This document shows, piece by piece, positions 1 through 5,212 of a stretch of 5,863 nucleotides of DNA. The stretch is from DAOPYE01 sp035352715. Its GTDB lineage: Bacteria; Acidobacteriota; Holophagae; Holophagales; Holophagaceae. Within the stretch, counting starts at the first letter, position 1; the number at the start of each line of letters is the position of its first letter. A program made the position numbers and the translations under genes. The notes beneath the pieces are model-generated. The model worked only from the letters and a program-made list of their open reading frames with translations, did not search any database and was not told where the DNA came from. Location of the stretch: assembly GCA_035352715.1 (NCBI GenBank), contig DAOPYE010000125.1, forward strand, positions 1 through 5,863, written 5' to 3'.

Positions 1-126
1 GCCTACTACGCGCACAATTTCTTCTTTGGTAACCAATTGATCCGCGCCACGGGCAAGGCGCGCACGGTCTACGAATTGCGGGACGCCGCGCTGGGCTTTC
101 TCAACCTGCGCCCGCAGATCGCCTGA
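1..126 (+). CDS. C-terminal end of an unrecognised protein (partial)
   Basis: Frame 1 is open from the window edge to a TGA at 124-126, giving the last 41 residues of a protein that starts outside the window. The visible piece begins with an aromatic stretch (AYYAHNFFFGNQ), continues with a basic segment (IRATGKARTVYELRD) and ends in LNLRPQIA. Base composition is GC-rich at the third codon position, as in the following genes, which supports real coding. I do not recognise the family from this fragment, and there is no clear membrane segment or catalytic motif in it. The next gene starts 43 bases downstream on the same strand with its own ribosome binding site, so the two may share a transcript. 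Confidence 0.65.
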   Translation, partial: AYYAHNFFFGNQLIRATGKARTVYELRDAALGFLNLRPQIA

Positions 127-160
127 CGCGCCCGCTTCTGCCAGGATGGGAGAAATCCAC

Positions 161-164
161 GAGG
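161..164 (+). promoter_or_regulatory. Ribosome binding site that selects the start at 170
   Basis: GAGG sits five bases before the ATG at 170. The in-frame ATG at 146 has no comparable purine-rich site at the right distance, so 170 is the better start for the small protein that follows. Confidence 0.5.
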
Positions 165-169
165 TTTCC

Positions 170-388
170 ATGATCCCCCTGAAGCGCATCGGATTCGTGA
201 AGGAAGGCCCGCTGGCGGGCTGGTTCATTCAGGCCCAGGCGATGGAGACCCCGAAGGGCATTCTGGTGGCGCGAGCTCGCAATCGCCCCATGGACCAGAC
301 CCTGGTGCTGGATGGCATCTTCCCCACCCAGGAAGAGCTGGAGGCCTTCTTCGCCACCCAGGCGCCGGTGGTGGACTGGGACGCCTGA
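170..388 (+). CDS. Small hypothetical protein, 72 residues
   Basis: This is a short protein starting MIPLKRIGF and ending VVDWDA. It has no signal peptide, membrane segment or cysteine. The first 50 residues alternate hydrophobic and polar positions in a way that suggests beta strands (GWFIQAQAM, GILVARAR, QTLVLDGIF). A short acidic helix follows (TQEELEAFFATQ, about 53-64). An in-frame ATG at 146 would add eight residues but lacks a good ribosome binding site. The gene follows the partial gene at 1-126 by 43 bases, so co-transcription is plausible. Its TGA stop abuts the stop of the convergent tetR gene with no gap. I do not recognise the family. GC-rich codon use matching its neighbours supports real coding. 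Confidence 0.6.
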   Translation: MIPLKRIGFVKEGPLAGWFIQAQAMETPKGILVARARNRPMDQTLVLDGIFPTQEELEAFFATQAPVVDWDA

Positions 389-973
389 TCACGCCGGACG
401 CTGCGCCCGCTCCAGCAAAGATTCCAGCGCCTGGATGGCGAAGGCCCGCGCCCTGGGATCCCGCAGCACGCGGGCCGAGTGGTGGTACGCCAACGTGATG
501 GCGCGCAGCTCGAACGCCAACTGTTCCGTATCCCGTCCGGCCGCCGCGAAGCTGGCGAAGAGCGCGACGCTGCGCGCCTGCGAAGCCCGCTGAAGCTTCA
601 GCAGCGCCTCCCGCGGCGCGCCTTCCCGGTCATCAAACTCCACGCAGGCCCCCAGGATGGGGCAACCTCCGGGAAGATCCGGATCATCGATCCAGTCCAT
701 GGAACATCGCAACAGCGCCCGCAGGCGCTCTGGCCCCGACGCGTTCGAATCCACGCCCGCCGCGAGCCGCCGCTGGAAGCGCTCCGCCGCCCGTTCCAGC
801 GTGGCCACCTGAAGCGCCTCCCGCGATCCAAAGTGGGCGAAGAGGCCGCTCTTGGAGAGCTTGAGCGCCGCCGCCAGGCCACCGATGGTCAGGCCCTCCA
901 GGCCATCCCGGCTGGCCAGGCGCACCGCCTCGTCCAGAATTCGTTCCCGCGTATCCAATCCCTTCGCCGCCAC
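389..973 (-). CDS. TetR/AcrR-family transcriptional repressor
   Basis: This is a one-component DNA-binding regulator of the TetR family, with 194 residues from the GTG at 973. The N-terminal domain is typical: TRERILDEAVRLAS at 8-21, then GLEGLTIGGLAAALKLSKSGLFAHF at 24-48, which is the helix-turn-helix with its conserved glycine, S-K-S-G and F-x-H-F elements. The rest is an all-helical ligand-binding and dimer domain, including a GGCPIL segment with a cysteine at about 104, a region often found near the effector pocket. An upstream in-frame ATG at 1042 would add 23 residues with no TetR features. That ATG almost touches the 14-bp palindrome and has no Shine-Dalgarno site, so I prefer the GTG at 973, although its own site is only a G-run. 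The gene is divergent from the cupin gene and probably represses both. The effector is unknown. Confidence 0.88.
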   Translation of the reverse strand: MAAKGLDTRERILDEAVRLASRDGLEGLTIGGLAAALKLSKSGLFAHFGSREALQVATLERAAERFQRRLAAGVDSNASGPERLRALLRCSMDWIDDPDLPGGCPILGACVEFDDREGAPREALLKLQRASQARSVALFASFAAAGRDTEQLAFELRAITLAYHHSARVLRDPRARAFAIQALESLLERAQRPA

Positions 974-1013
974 ACGCCCCCCACGCCCTGCTTCAGAAAA
1001 TGGATCGTACCCC

Positions 1014-1042
1014 TTGCCATGGAATCGTATCGGCACAATCAT
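1014..1042 (+). promoter_or_regulatory. Candidate promoter for the cupin gene
   Basis: TTGCCA at 1014-1019 matches five of six bases of the sigma-70 -35 element. After a 17-base spacer, AATCAT at 1037-1042 matches four of six bases of the -10 element. The 14-bp palindrome begins two bases downstream, where the transcription start would fall, so a bound TetR dimer would block initiation. The -10 match is only moderate, so this is a suggestion. Confidence 0.3.
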
Positions 1043-1043
1043 T

Positions 1044-1057
1044 AACGAACGTTCGTT
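1044..1057. promoter_or_regulatory. Perfect 14-bp palindrome, probable TetR operator
   Basis: AACGAACGTTCGTT is its own reverse complement and lies in the gap between the divergent tetR and cupin genes. Symmetric sites of this size in such gaps are the usual operators of TetR-family dimers. The position would allow control of the cupin promoter and of tetR itself. Symmetry and place are seen directly; binding is inferred. Confidence 0.72.
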
Positions 1058-1087
1058 CTATTTTCGAGCGCTTACCTGGAGAGCCCC

Positions 1088-1537
1088 ATGAGAACCCCTG
1101 AAAACCTGCGCCAATCCAGCCACTTCACCGCCGCCGATTTCGGCTCTCCCGCCCAGTGGGCGGAGTTCATCCTGGAACACCCCAAGCGGGGAAAGATGCC
1201 GGGCAAGGTGTTTCTGGGCCAGACTCTCCAGCTCACGGGAATGGAAGTCTCCCTGGGAAGCCTGGAACCCGGCGCGTCTGCGCCCTTCATGCACGCCCAC
1301 AAGCAGAACGAGGAACTCTACCTGTTCCTTTCGGGCACCGGAGAGATGCAGGTGGACGAGACCCTCATCCCCCTGCGGGCGGGCAGCGCTGTGCGCGTCG
1401 CGCCTGCGGGTGTGCGCGCCTGGCACGCCACGGGCCACGAACCCCTCACGTTCATCGTGATCCAGGCCAAGGCCGAAAGCCTGGAGCAGGCGACCGCCAA
1501 CGATGGCATCCTCTCGGATCGGGTCCTGCCCTGGTAA
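1088..1537 (+). CDS. Single-domain cupin protein, probable metal binding
   Basis: This 149-residue cytosolic protein has one cupin beta-barrel (cupin_2 type). Cupin motif 1 spans about 61-85: PG at 61-62, the metal ligands His69 and His71 in HAHKQNEE, Glu75 or Glu76, and the closing SGTGE. Motif 2 spans about 99-113: AGSAVRVAPAG followed by His113, the fourth expected ligand. All four usual metal ligands are present, so an active metal centre is likely. The substrate cannot be read from the sequence; the family includes dioxygenases, isomerases and ligand sensors. GGAG at 1078-1081 lies six bases before the ATG. It is divergent from tetR with a palindromic operator between them, so expression is probably induced when the TetR effector is present. 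It is convergent with pbpG. Confidence 0.85.
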   Translation: MRTPENLRQSSHFTAADFGSPAQWAEFILEHPKRGKMPGKVFLGQTLQLTGMEVSLGSLEPGASAPFMHAHKQNEELYLFLSGTGEMQVDETLIPLRAGSAVRVAPAGVRAWHATGHEPLTFIVIQAKAESLEQATANDGILSDRVLPW

Positions 1538-1566
1538 GGACCTAATTGAGGGACTGGCGAGGGCCT

Positions 1567-1582
1567 AAAAGGCGGCCCGCCT
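1567..1582 (-). terminator. Possible intrinsic terminator of pbpG
   Basis: Read on the minus strand, AGGCG pairs with CGCCT around a three-base loop and is followed by TTTTA. It starts inside the pbpG stop codon. The stem is short and the T-run has only four bases including one in the stem, so it is weak. The overlapping GGGCC/GGCCC pair at 1561-1578 has no T-run on the plus strand and so gives no clear terminator for the cupin gene. Confidence 0.3.
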
Positions 1583-2591
1583 AGCTCTTGGCGCCCGAGC
1601 GCTCCATCCACTGGCGGATTCGGATGGCGTCGCCAAAGCGCGTCAGCTTGCCTGTGGAATCCAGCAGGACGATGACCACCGGCCGGTTGGCAACCTTGGC
1701 CTGCATCACCAGGCAGCGCCCCGCCTCGTCGATGAAGCCGGTCTTGGACAGGCCGATATCCCAGGAATGCGCGCGCACCAGGCGATTGGTGTTCACGAAC
1801 TGGACCTCCCGCGGGCCGCGGCGACCCGCCGCGCGGATCGTCATCTCGTCGCGTGTGCTGAAATCCCGGATCGGCTGATAGGCGTAGGCCGCCTCCACCA
1901 GGCGCACCAGATCCTGCGCGCTGGCGACGTTGCCGCCGCTCAATCCGGCGGGGTCCTCAAAACGGGCGTGCGCCAGACCCAGCGCCCTGGCCTTGCCATT
2001 CATGGCCGCGACGAACGCACCCACGCCGCCGGGATAGTTGCGCCCCAAGGCGTGGGCGGCGCGGTTCTCGGAATTCATGAGGGCCAGCCCCAGCGCCTCC
2101 TCGCGCGTCAGCCGCGTGCCCACGGGCAGGCGCGACCGGCTGTGCCGCAGGATGTCCACGTCATCGTTCTCGATCTGCAGGGTTTCCTGCAGGTTCTGGC
2201 GCGCGTCCAGCACCACCATCGCCGTCATCAGCTTGGTGATGGATGCGATGGGGAGGATCTGCTCGGAACGTTTCTCCACCAGCGTCTTGCCCGTTGCCTG
2301 GTCCTGCACCAGGACGGAGGCGGACTGCAGCACCAGGCGCCCCGGCTCTGACTTAGGCAGGATCATGCTGACCTTGGAAACTTTCACCTTCGGCCTCGCG
2401 CGGCGCGAGACGACCCCGCGGACCATCCGACGCCCGGCCGCCTTGCGCGAGGGCTTCACATGCTTCTGGGACGCAGTGGACTGGGCGCTGGATTTCTTGA
2501 CCTTGTGCCCCTTCGCATGGGCAGCAGAAAACACACAAGCACAGCCCAGAAACGCAATAGCCAACATCACAGGACGATTCATGTAGCGCAT
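1581..2591 (-). CDS. pbpG: D-alanyl-D-alanine endopeptidase (PBP7/PbpG type)
   Basis: This periplasmic serine DD-peptidase of the S11 family (low-molecular-mass penicillin-binding protein) is expected to cut D-Ala-mDAP cross-links in peptidoglycan. From the ATG at 2591 it has 336 residues. A signal peptide covers 1-26 (hydrophobic core MLAIAFLGCACV, cleavage after AHA). A lysine/arginine-rich linker of about 50 residues (27-75) precedes the catalytic domain. All three active-site motifs are present: SITK with Ser117 and Lys120, SEN at 174-176, and KTG at 283-285. Flanking blocks such as ENRAAHALGRNYPGG and GRCLVMQAKVANRPV are typical of PbpG rather than of DacA-type carboxypeptidases. No C-terminal amphipathic anchor is seen. 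GAGG lies four bases before this ATG. The ATG at 2582 and the GTG at 2615 are poorer starts. It follows oxyR on the same strand after 87 bases. Confidence 0.93.
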   Translation of the reverse strand: MRYMNRPVMLAIAFLGCACVFSAAHAKGHKVKKSSAQSTASQKHVKPSRKAAGRRMVRGVVSRRARPKVKVSKVSMILPKSEPGRLVLQSASVLVQDQATGKTLVEKRSEQILPIASITKLMTAMVVLDARQNLQETLQIENDDVDILRHSRSRLPVGTRLTREEALGLALMNSENRAAHALGRNYPGGVGAFVAAMNGKARALGLAHARFEDPAGLSGGNVASAQDLVRLVEAAYAYQPIRDFSTRDEMTIRAAGRRGPREVQFVNTNRLVRAHSWDIGLSKTGFIDEAGRCLVMQAKVANRPVVIVLLDSTGKLTRFGDAIRIRQWMERSGAKS

Positions 2592-2595
2592 GAAG

Positions 2596-2599
2596 CCTC
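2596..2599 (-). promoter_or_regulatory. Ribosome binding site that selects the pbpG start
   Basis: GAGG on the minus strand ends four bases before the ATG at 2591. It is 13 bases from the ATG at 2582, which is too far, and lies downstream of the GTG at 2615. It therefore favours the 336-residue form. Confidence 0.45.
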
Positions 2600-2603
2600 G
2601 CAA

Positions 2604-2628
2604 ATACAAAACCACTCGTAATAGAGTG
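2604..2628 (-). terminator. Possible weak intrinsic terminator after oxyR
   Basis: On the minus strand CACTC pairs with GAGTG around a six-base loop, followed by GTTTTGTATT. It lies about 51 bases after the oxyR stop and just before pbpG. The five-pair stem has only three G-C pairs, so termination would be partial at best. Confidence 0.3.
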
Positions 2629-2678
2629 ACACCATTGCGCTTCAGGTTTCAGCTTGCAATCGATTCCGCGATTTTTCC

Positions 2679-3584
2679 TTAGGATTTCAAGCAACTTTTC
2701 AGGGTTGCGGCCAACCCCTTCAAGGCATCTGCGGCGTGACTGCCCTTCCGCCAGGCCAGCACGATCGTCCGAAACGGCACCGGCGCGGCGATGGCACGGG
2801 TTGCCACAGGGGCACGACCCGTCTCCGTGGCCACCGCCAGACGCGGCAGCAGCGTCAATCCCGCCCCGCTGGCCACCATCTGGACCAGGGTCGGAAGGCT
2901 GGTCGCCCGATAGCCCAACTCCTCCACGCGCGTGCTGCCGCAGGCAGCCAGGGCCTGATCCCGCAGGCAGTGGCCATCCTCCAGCAGCAGCAGTCGCTCG
3001 CCCTCCAGTGCCTCCATGCGCACCGCGCCGCGCCCCTTGCTCAAGGGATGTCCCTTCGGCAGCGTGAGGACAAAGGGATCGCGGCCCAACACGGCGGTTT
3101 CCAGATCCTGAAGCTCCGCCTCCAGCGCCATCACGGCCCCATCCAGCCGCCCCTCCTGCAGCATCCTCACCAGCACCGGCGTGCGCTCTTCGGTCCACAG
3201 GGGGATGAGCGCGGCGTGGGCCTCGCGCAATCGCGGCGCGATCTCGGGCAGCAGATAGGGGGCCAGCGTCGGGATGACACCCAGCCGCATGGGGCCGGCC
3301 AGGGGATCCTGGAACTGCCGGGCCTGGCGCACCAGCTCTTCTGCTTCCAGCAGGATCTTGCGGCAGCGTGCGACCAGCACTTCGCCCGCGGGCGTCAGCA
3401 GCACGCCGCGGCGATCGCGCTCGAAGATCCGCACCCCCAGCGCGTCTTCCATCGTCGCGATCTGCGTGCTGAGCGAGGGCTGAACCACGGCGCAGGCCTC
3501 GGCGGCGCGATGGAAATTGCGGGTTTCGGCCACGGCCAGCACGTACTGAAGTTGGCGGAGCGTGATGGGCAGTGGAGCGGACAT
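2679..3584 (-). CDS. oxyR: LysR-family hydrogen-peroxide sensor OxyR
   Basis: This 301-residue LysR-type regulator starts at the ATG at 3584, with GAGG five bases upstream. The N-terminal winged helix-turn-helix (about 7-65) reads LRQLQYVLAVAETRNFHRAAEACAV then QPSLSTQIATMEDALG, as in OxyR. The effector domain keeps the diagnostic redox block EDGHCLRDQALAAC: Cys206 and Cys215 are nine residues apart, like Cys199 and Cys208 of E. coli OxyR, which form a disulfide when oxidised by peroxide. The later RATSL and SGAGLTLLPRLAV blocks also match. It should therefore sense hydrogen peroxide and activate defence genes. It is divergent from bioB across a 61-base gap and is followed by pbpG on the same strand. 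No catalase or ahpC lies in the window. The open frame extends upstream into bioB but has no family support there. Confidence 0.93.
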   Translation of the reverse strand: MSAPLPITLRQLQYVLAVAETRNFHRAAEACAVVQPSLSTQIATMEDALGVRIFERDRRGVLLTPAGEVLVARCRKILLEAEELVRQARQFQDPLAGPMRLGVIPTLAPYLLPEIAPRLREAHAALIPLWTEERTPVLVRMLQEGRLDGAVMALEAELQDLETAVLGRDPFVLTLPKGHPLSKGRGAVRMEALEGERLLLLEDGHCLRDQALAACGSTRVEELGYRATSLPTLVQMVASGAGLTLLPRLAVATETGRAPVATRAIAAPVPFRTIVLAWRKGSHAADALKGLAATLKSCLKS

Positions 3585-3645
3585 GGCAGCCTCGGGAACC
3601 CCCAAAGGGGCGTGGTACCCTTTCAACTTTGCACCAGGGAGCAAG
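3585..3645. promoter_or_regulatory. Shared divergent oxyR-bioB gap
   Basis: These 61 bases must carry or overlap the starts of both genes. I see ribosome sites at both ends (GAGG for oxyR as 3590-3593 on the minus strand, AGGGAG at 3636-3641 for bioB). There is also a small CCCC-AAA-GGGG inverted repeat at 3600-3610 in the oxyR leader and GGTACC at 3614-3619. I find no TTGTAAACC-type biotin operator, no ATAG/CTAT-type OxyR box, and no convincing -35/-10 pair. The promoters may lie partly inside the genes. Confidence 0.5.
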
Positions 3646-4578
3646 ATGTTCTCCATCGAAGAGATCCGCGCCATCCACGATCTGCCCATCCCCGAGCTGC
3701 TGTATCGCGCCGCCACCGTGCATCGCGCCCATTGGAACCCGATCGAGATCCAGCTCTGCACGCTGGATTCCATCAAGACCGGCGCCTGCCCAGAGGATTG
3801 TTCTTACTGCCCACAGAGCGCGAAGTACGACACCGGGGTGAAGCCCGAGCCGCTCAAGGAAAAGGCGCGGGTGCTGGAAGGTGCGCGGGCCGCGAAAGCC
3901 AACGGCAGCACGCGCTACTGCATGGGCGCATCCTGGCGCGAGGTGCGCGAGGGCGAGCAGTTCGAGCAGGTGCTGGATATCGTGCGCGAAGTGGCCGCCC
4001 TGGACATGGAAGTCTGCGTGACCCTCGGCATGCTGAACGCCGATCAGGCCAAGCGCCTGAAGGCCGCCGGATGCACGGTCTACAACCACAACTTGGACAC
4101 CAGCCGCGCCTTTTACGAAACCATCATCAGCACCCACAAGTTCGAAGACCGCCTGCGCACCATCGCCGCCGTGCGCGAAGCGGGCCTGGAGGTCTGCTCG
4201 GGCGGCATCGTCGGCATGGGCGAAAAAGTAGATGACCGGATCCATTTCCTGCACGAACTGACCCTGCTGGATCCCCCCCCCGACAGCGTGCCCATCAACC
4301 AGCTCGTACCCGTGCCCGGCACGCCCCTGGCCGAATTGCCGCCCCCTGCGCCGCTGGAATTCATCCGCATGATCGCCACCGCGCGCATCCTGTTCCCCCA
4401 AAGCCGCGTGCGCCTCAGCGCCGGACGCACCGCCATGAGCGAAGAGATGCAGGCCCTGGCCTTCCTTGCGGGCGCCAATTCGATCTTCACCGGCGACAAA
4501 CTGCTGGTGACCCCCAACCCCGGCGAGGGCCGCGATCATCAACTGCTTGCGACACTGGGGATGAAGGTAGAAAGATAG
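3646..4578 (+). CDS. bioB: Biotin synthase (radical SAM)
   Basis: BioB inserts sulfur into dethiobiotin to make biotin, the last step of the pathway, in the cytosol as a homodimer. The 310-residue protein keeps the radical-SAM cluster motif CPEDCSYC with Cys48, Cys52 and Cys55. It also keeps the ligands of the second, sacrificial [2Fe-2S] cluster: Cys92 (YCMGASWR), Cys124 (EVCVTLGML), Cys184 (EVCSGGIVG) and Arg256 (VRLSAGR). YNHNLDTS at 146-153 and SVPINQLVPVPGTPL at 214-228 are further hallmarks. The start is set by AGGGAG at 3636-3641; the open frame upstream has no family match. It is somewhat shorter than E. coli BioB (346). No other bio gene is in the window, so the pathway genes are scattered or elsewhere. 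A run of nine C at 4273-4281 encodes PPP. The AT-rich gene begins 25 bases after its stop. Confidence 0.97.
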   Translation: MFSIEEIRAIHDLPIPELLYRAATVHRAHWNPIEIQLCTLDSIKTGACPEDCSYCPQSAKYDTGVKPEPLKEKARVLEGARAAKANGSTRYCMGASWREVREGEQFEQVLDIVREVAALDMEVCVTLGMLNADQAKRLKAAGCTVYNHNLDTSRAFYETIISTHKFEDRLRTIAAVREAGLEVCSGGIVGMGEKVDDRIHFLHELTLLDPPPDSVPINQLVPVPGTPLAELPPPAPLEFIRMIATARILFPQSRVRLSAGRTAMSEEMQALAFLAGANSIFTGDKLLVTPNPGEGRDHQLLATLGMKVER

Positions 4579-4592
4579 CGAGATACAAGACC

Positions 4593-4598
4593 AAGGAG
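4593..4598 (+). promoter_or_regulatory. Strong ribosome binding site before 4604
   Basis: AAGGAG lies five bases before the ATG at 4604, the best Shine-Dalgarno match in the window. It fixes the start at 4604 rather than at the in-frame ATG at 4622, and it supports real translation of this unusual gene. Confidence 0.65.
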
Positions 4599-4603
4599 CG
4601 GTC

Positions 4604-5065
4604 ATGCCCGTTTGTCTACAAATGCTGCAAGGCCTCCTCACCCCGATCGTAGCGGTAATAACCACCTATATTGCCTGGCAACAATGGAAAACCAATCAGC
4701 GTAAGGTCGACCTTGATCGATATGACAGGAGACTAAAGGTCTACCAAGAGACAATTAAATACATTCAACAATTCAACCAAGACTTTAAAGTTCAACTACC
4801 AGATCTATATTCTTTTTATGTTGCAACAGCAGAGGCCGATTTTCTATTCTCGCCAGAAATCCGTGCCTATATTGATGAAATCTATTCACGCGCCCTAAAG
4901 CACCATGCCGCCAAATCTCAATATAGAGACAGTAATCAACCACCGATTGAAAACTACGACCACAAAGCTGTTTGTGCTGCCATGGAACAACAACAAGAAT
5001 GGTTCATTGATCAACCAAAACATGTTCTATCGAAATTCAAAATATACTTAGATATTAGCCAATGA
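4604..5065 (+). CDS. Membrane-anchored protein of unknown function, 153 residues
   Basis: Residues 8-25 form one hydrophobic segment (LQGLLTPIVAVITTYIAW), followed at once by QQWKTNQRK. The basic residues after the helix suggest that the bulk of the protein faces the cytoplasm. Next comes a charged helix, DLDRYDRRLKVYQETIKYI at 36-54, a pattern I recognise from many uncharacterised accessory proteins that combine an N-terminal membrane helix with an L-D-x-Y/F-D-R-R-x-x-V-Y motif. The middle (EADFLFSPEIRAYIDEIY, 77-94) and end (WFIDQP then KFKIYL, 133-149) also fit that group. No enzyme motif is visible. Codons are AT-rich, unlike bioB 25 bases upstream, so acquisition by transfer is likely. 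It may be transcribed by read-through from bioB, since I see no clear promoter of its own. A role in defence or stress is possible but unproven. Confidence 0.8.
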   Translation: MPVCLQMLQGLLTPIVAVITTYIAWQQWKTNQRKVDLDRYDRRLKVYQETIKYIQQFNQDFKVQLPDLYSFYVATAEADFLFSPEIRAYIDEIYSRALKHHAAKSQYRDSNQPPIENYDHKAVCAAMEQQQEWFIDQPKHVLSKFKIYLDISQ

Positions 5066-5212
5066 GCCCAATCCCTTGTTCAATATAAATTCCAACAACA
5101 AGTATCGAATTCATCCTTCCTTTGTCTCGATACGTCGTCCCCAAACATTCCACGGCTAAATGGGGGGTGTGTTTAACAGCTTTTGCCAGGCGCCGTCAGC
5201 AAGGACCATCCC
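5066..5212. other. Gap of 147 bases with an inverted repeat
   Basis: This stretch separates the two AT-rich genes. It holds a TATAAA element at 5084-5089 without a matching -35, a perfect seven-base inverted repeat (GTATCGA at 5102-5108 and TCGATAC at 5127-5133, 18-base loop), and a run of six G at 5162-5167. No T-run follows the repeat, so it is not an intrinsic terminator. The gap is long enough for the second gene to have its own promoter, but I cannot place one firmly. Confidence 0.4.
5201..5205 (+). promoter_or_regulatory. Ribosome binding site that selects the start at 5213
   Basis: AAGGA ends seven bases before the ATG at 5213. It favours this start over the TTG at 5183, which would add ten residues without a good site. 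Confidence 0.55.

Noticed and set aside
479..1045. A 188-codon plus-strand open frame opposite tetR
   Set aside because: Its translation has no family character, and the TetR reading on the other strand is clear.
2658..2676. AATCG/CGATT hairpin followed by T residues on the plus strand
   Set aside because: It has terminator-like form, but no plus-strand gene ends near it and the stem is only five pairs, two of them G-C.
3585..3645. Search for a BirA biotin operator or a classical OxyR box in the oxyR-bioB gap
   Set aside because: Neither TTGTAAACC-type half sites nor spaced ATAG/CTAT elements are present.
2736..4235. A 499-codon plus-strand open frame opposite oxyR and overlapping bioB
   Set aside because: It runs antisense to oxyR and out of frame through bioB, has no recognisable domain, and is explained by GC-rich codon structure.
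2353..4665. A 770-codon open frame on the minus strand across bioB, oxyR and the start of pbpG
   Set aside because: It lies in the wrong frame over three well-identified genes, its translation is low-complexity Ala/Gly/Arg-rich, and GC-rich DNA commonly leaves such stop-free shadows.
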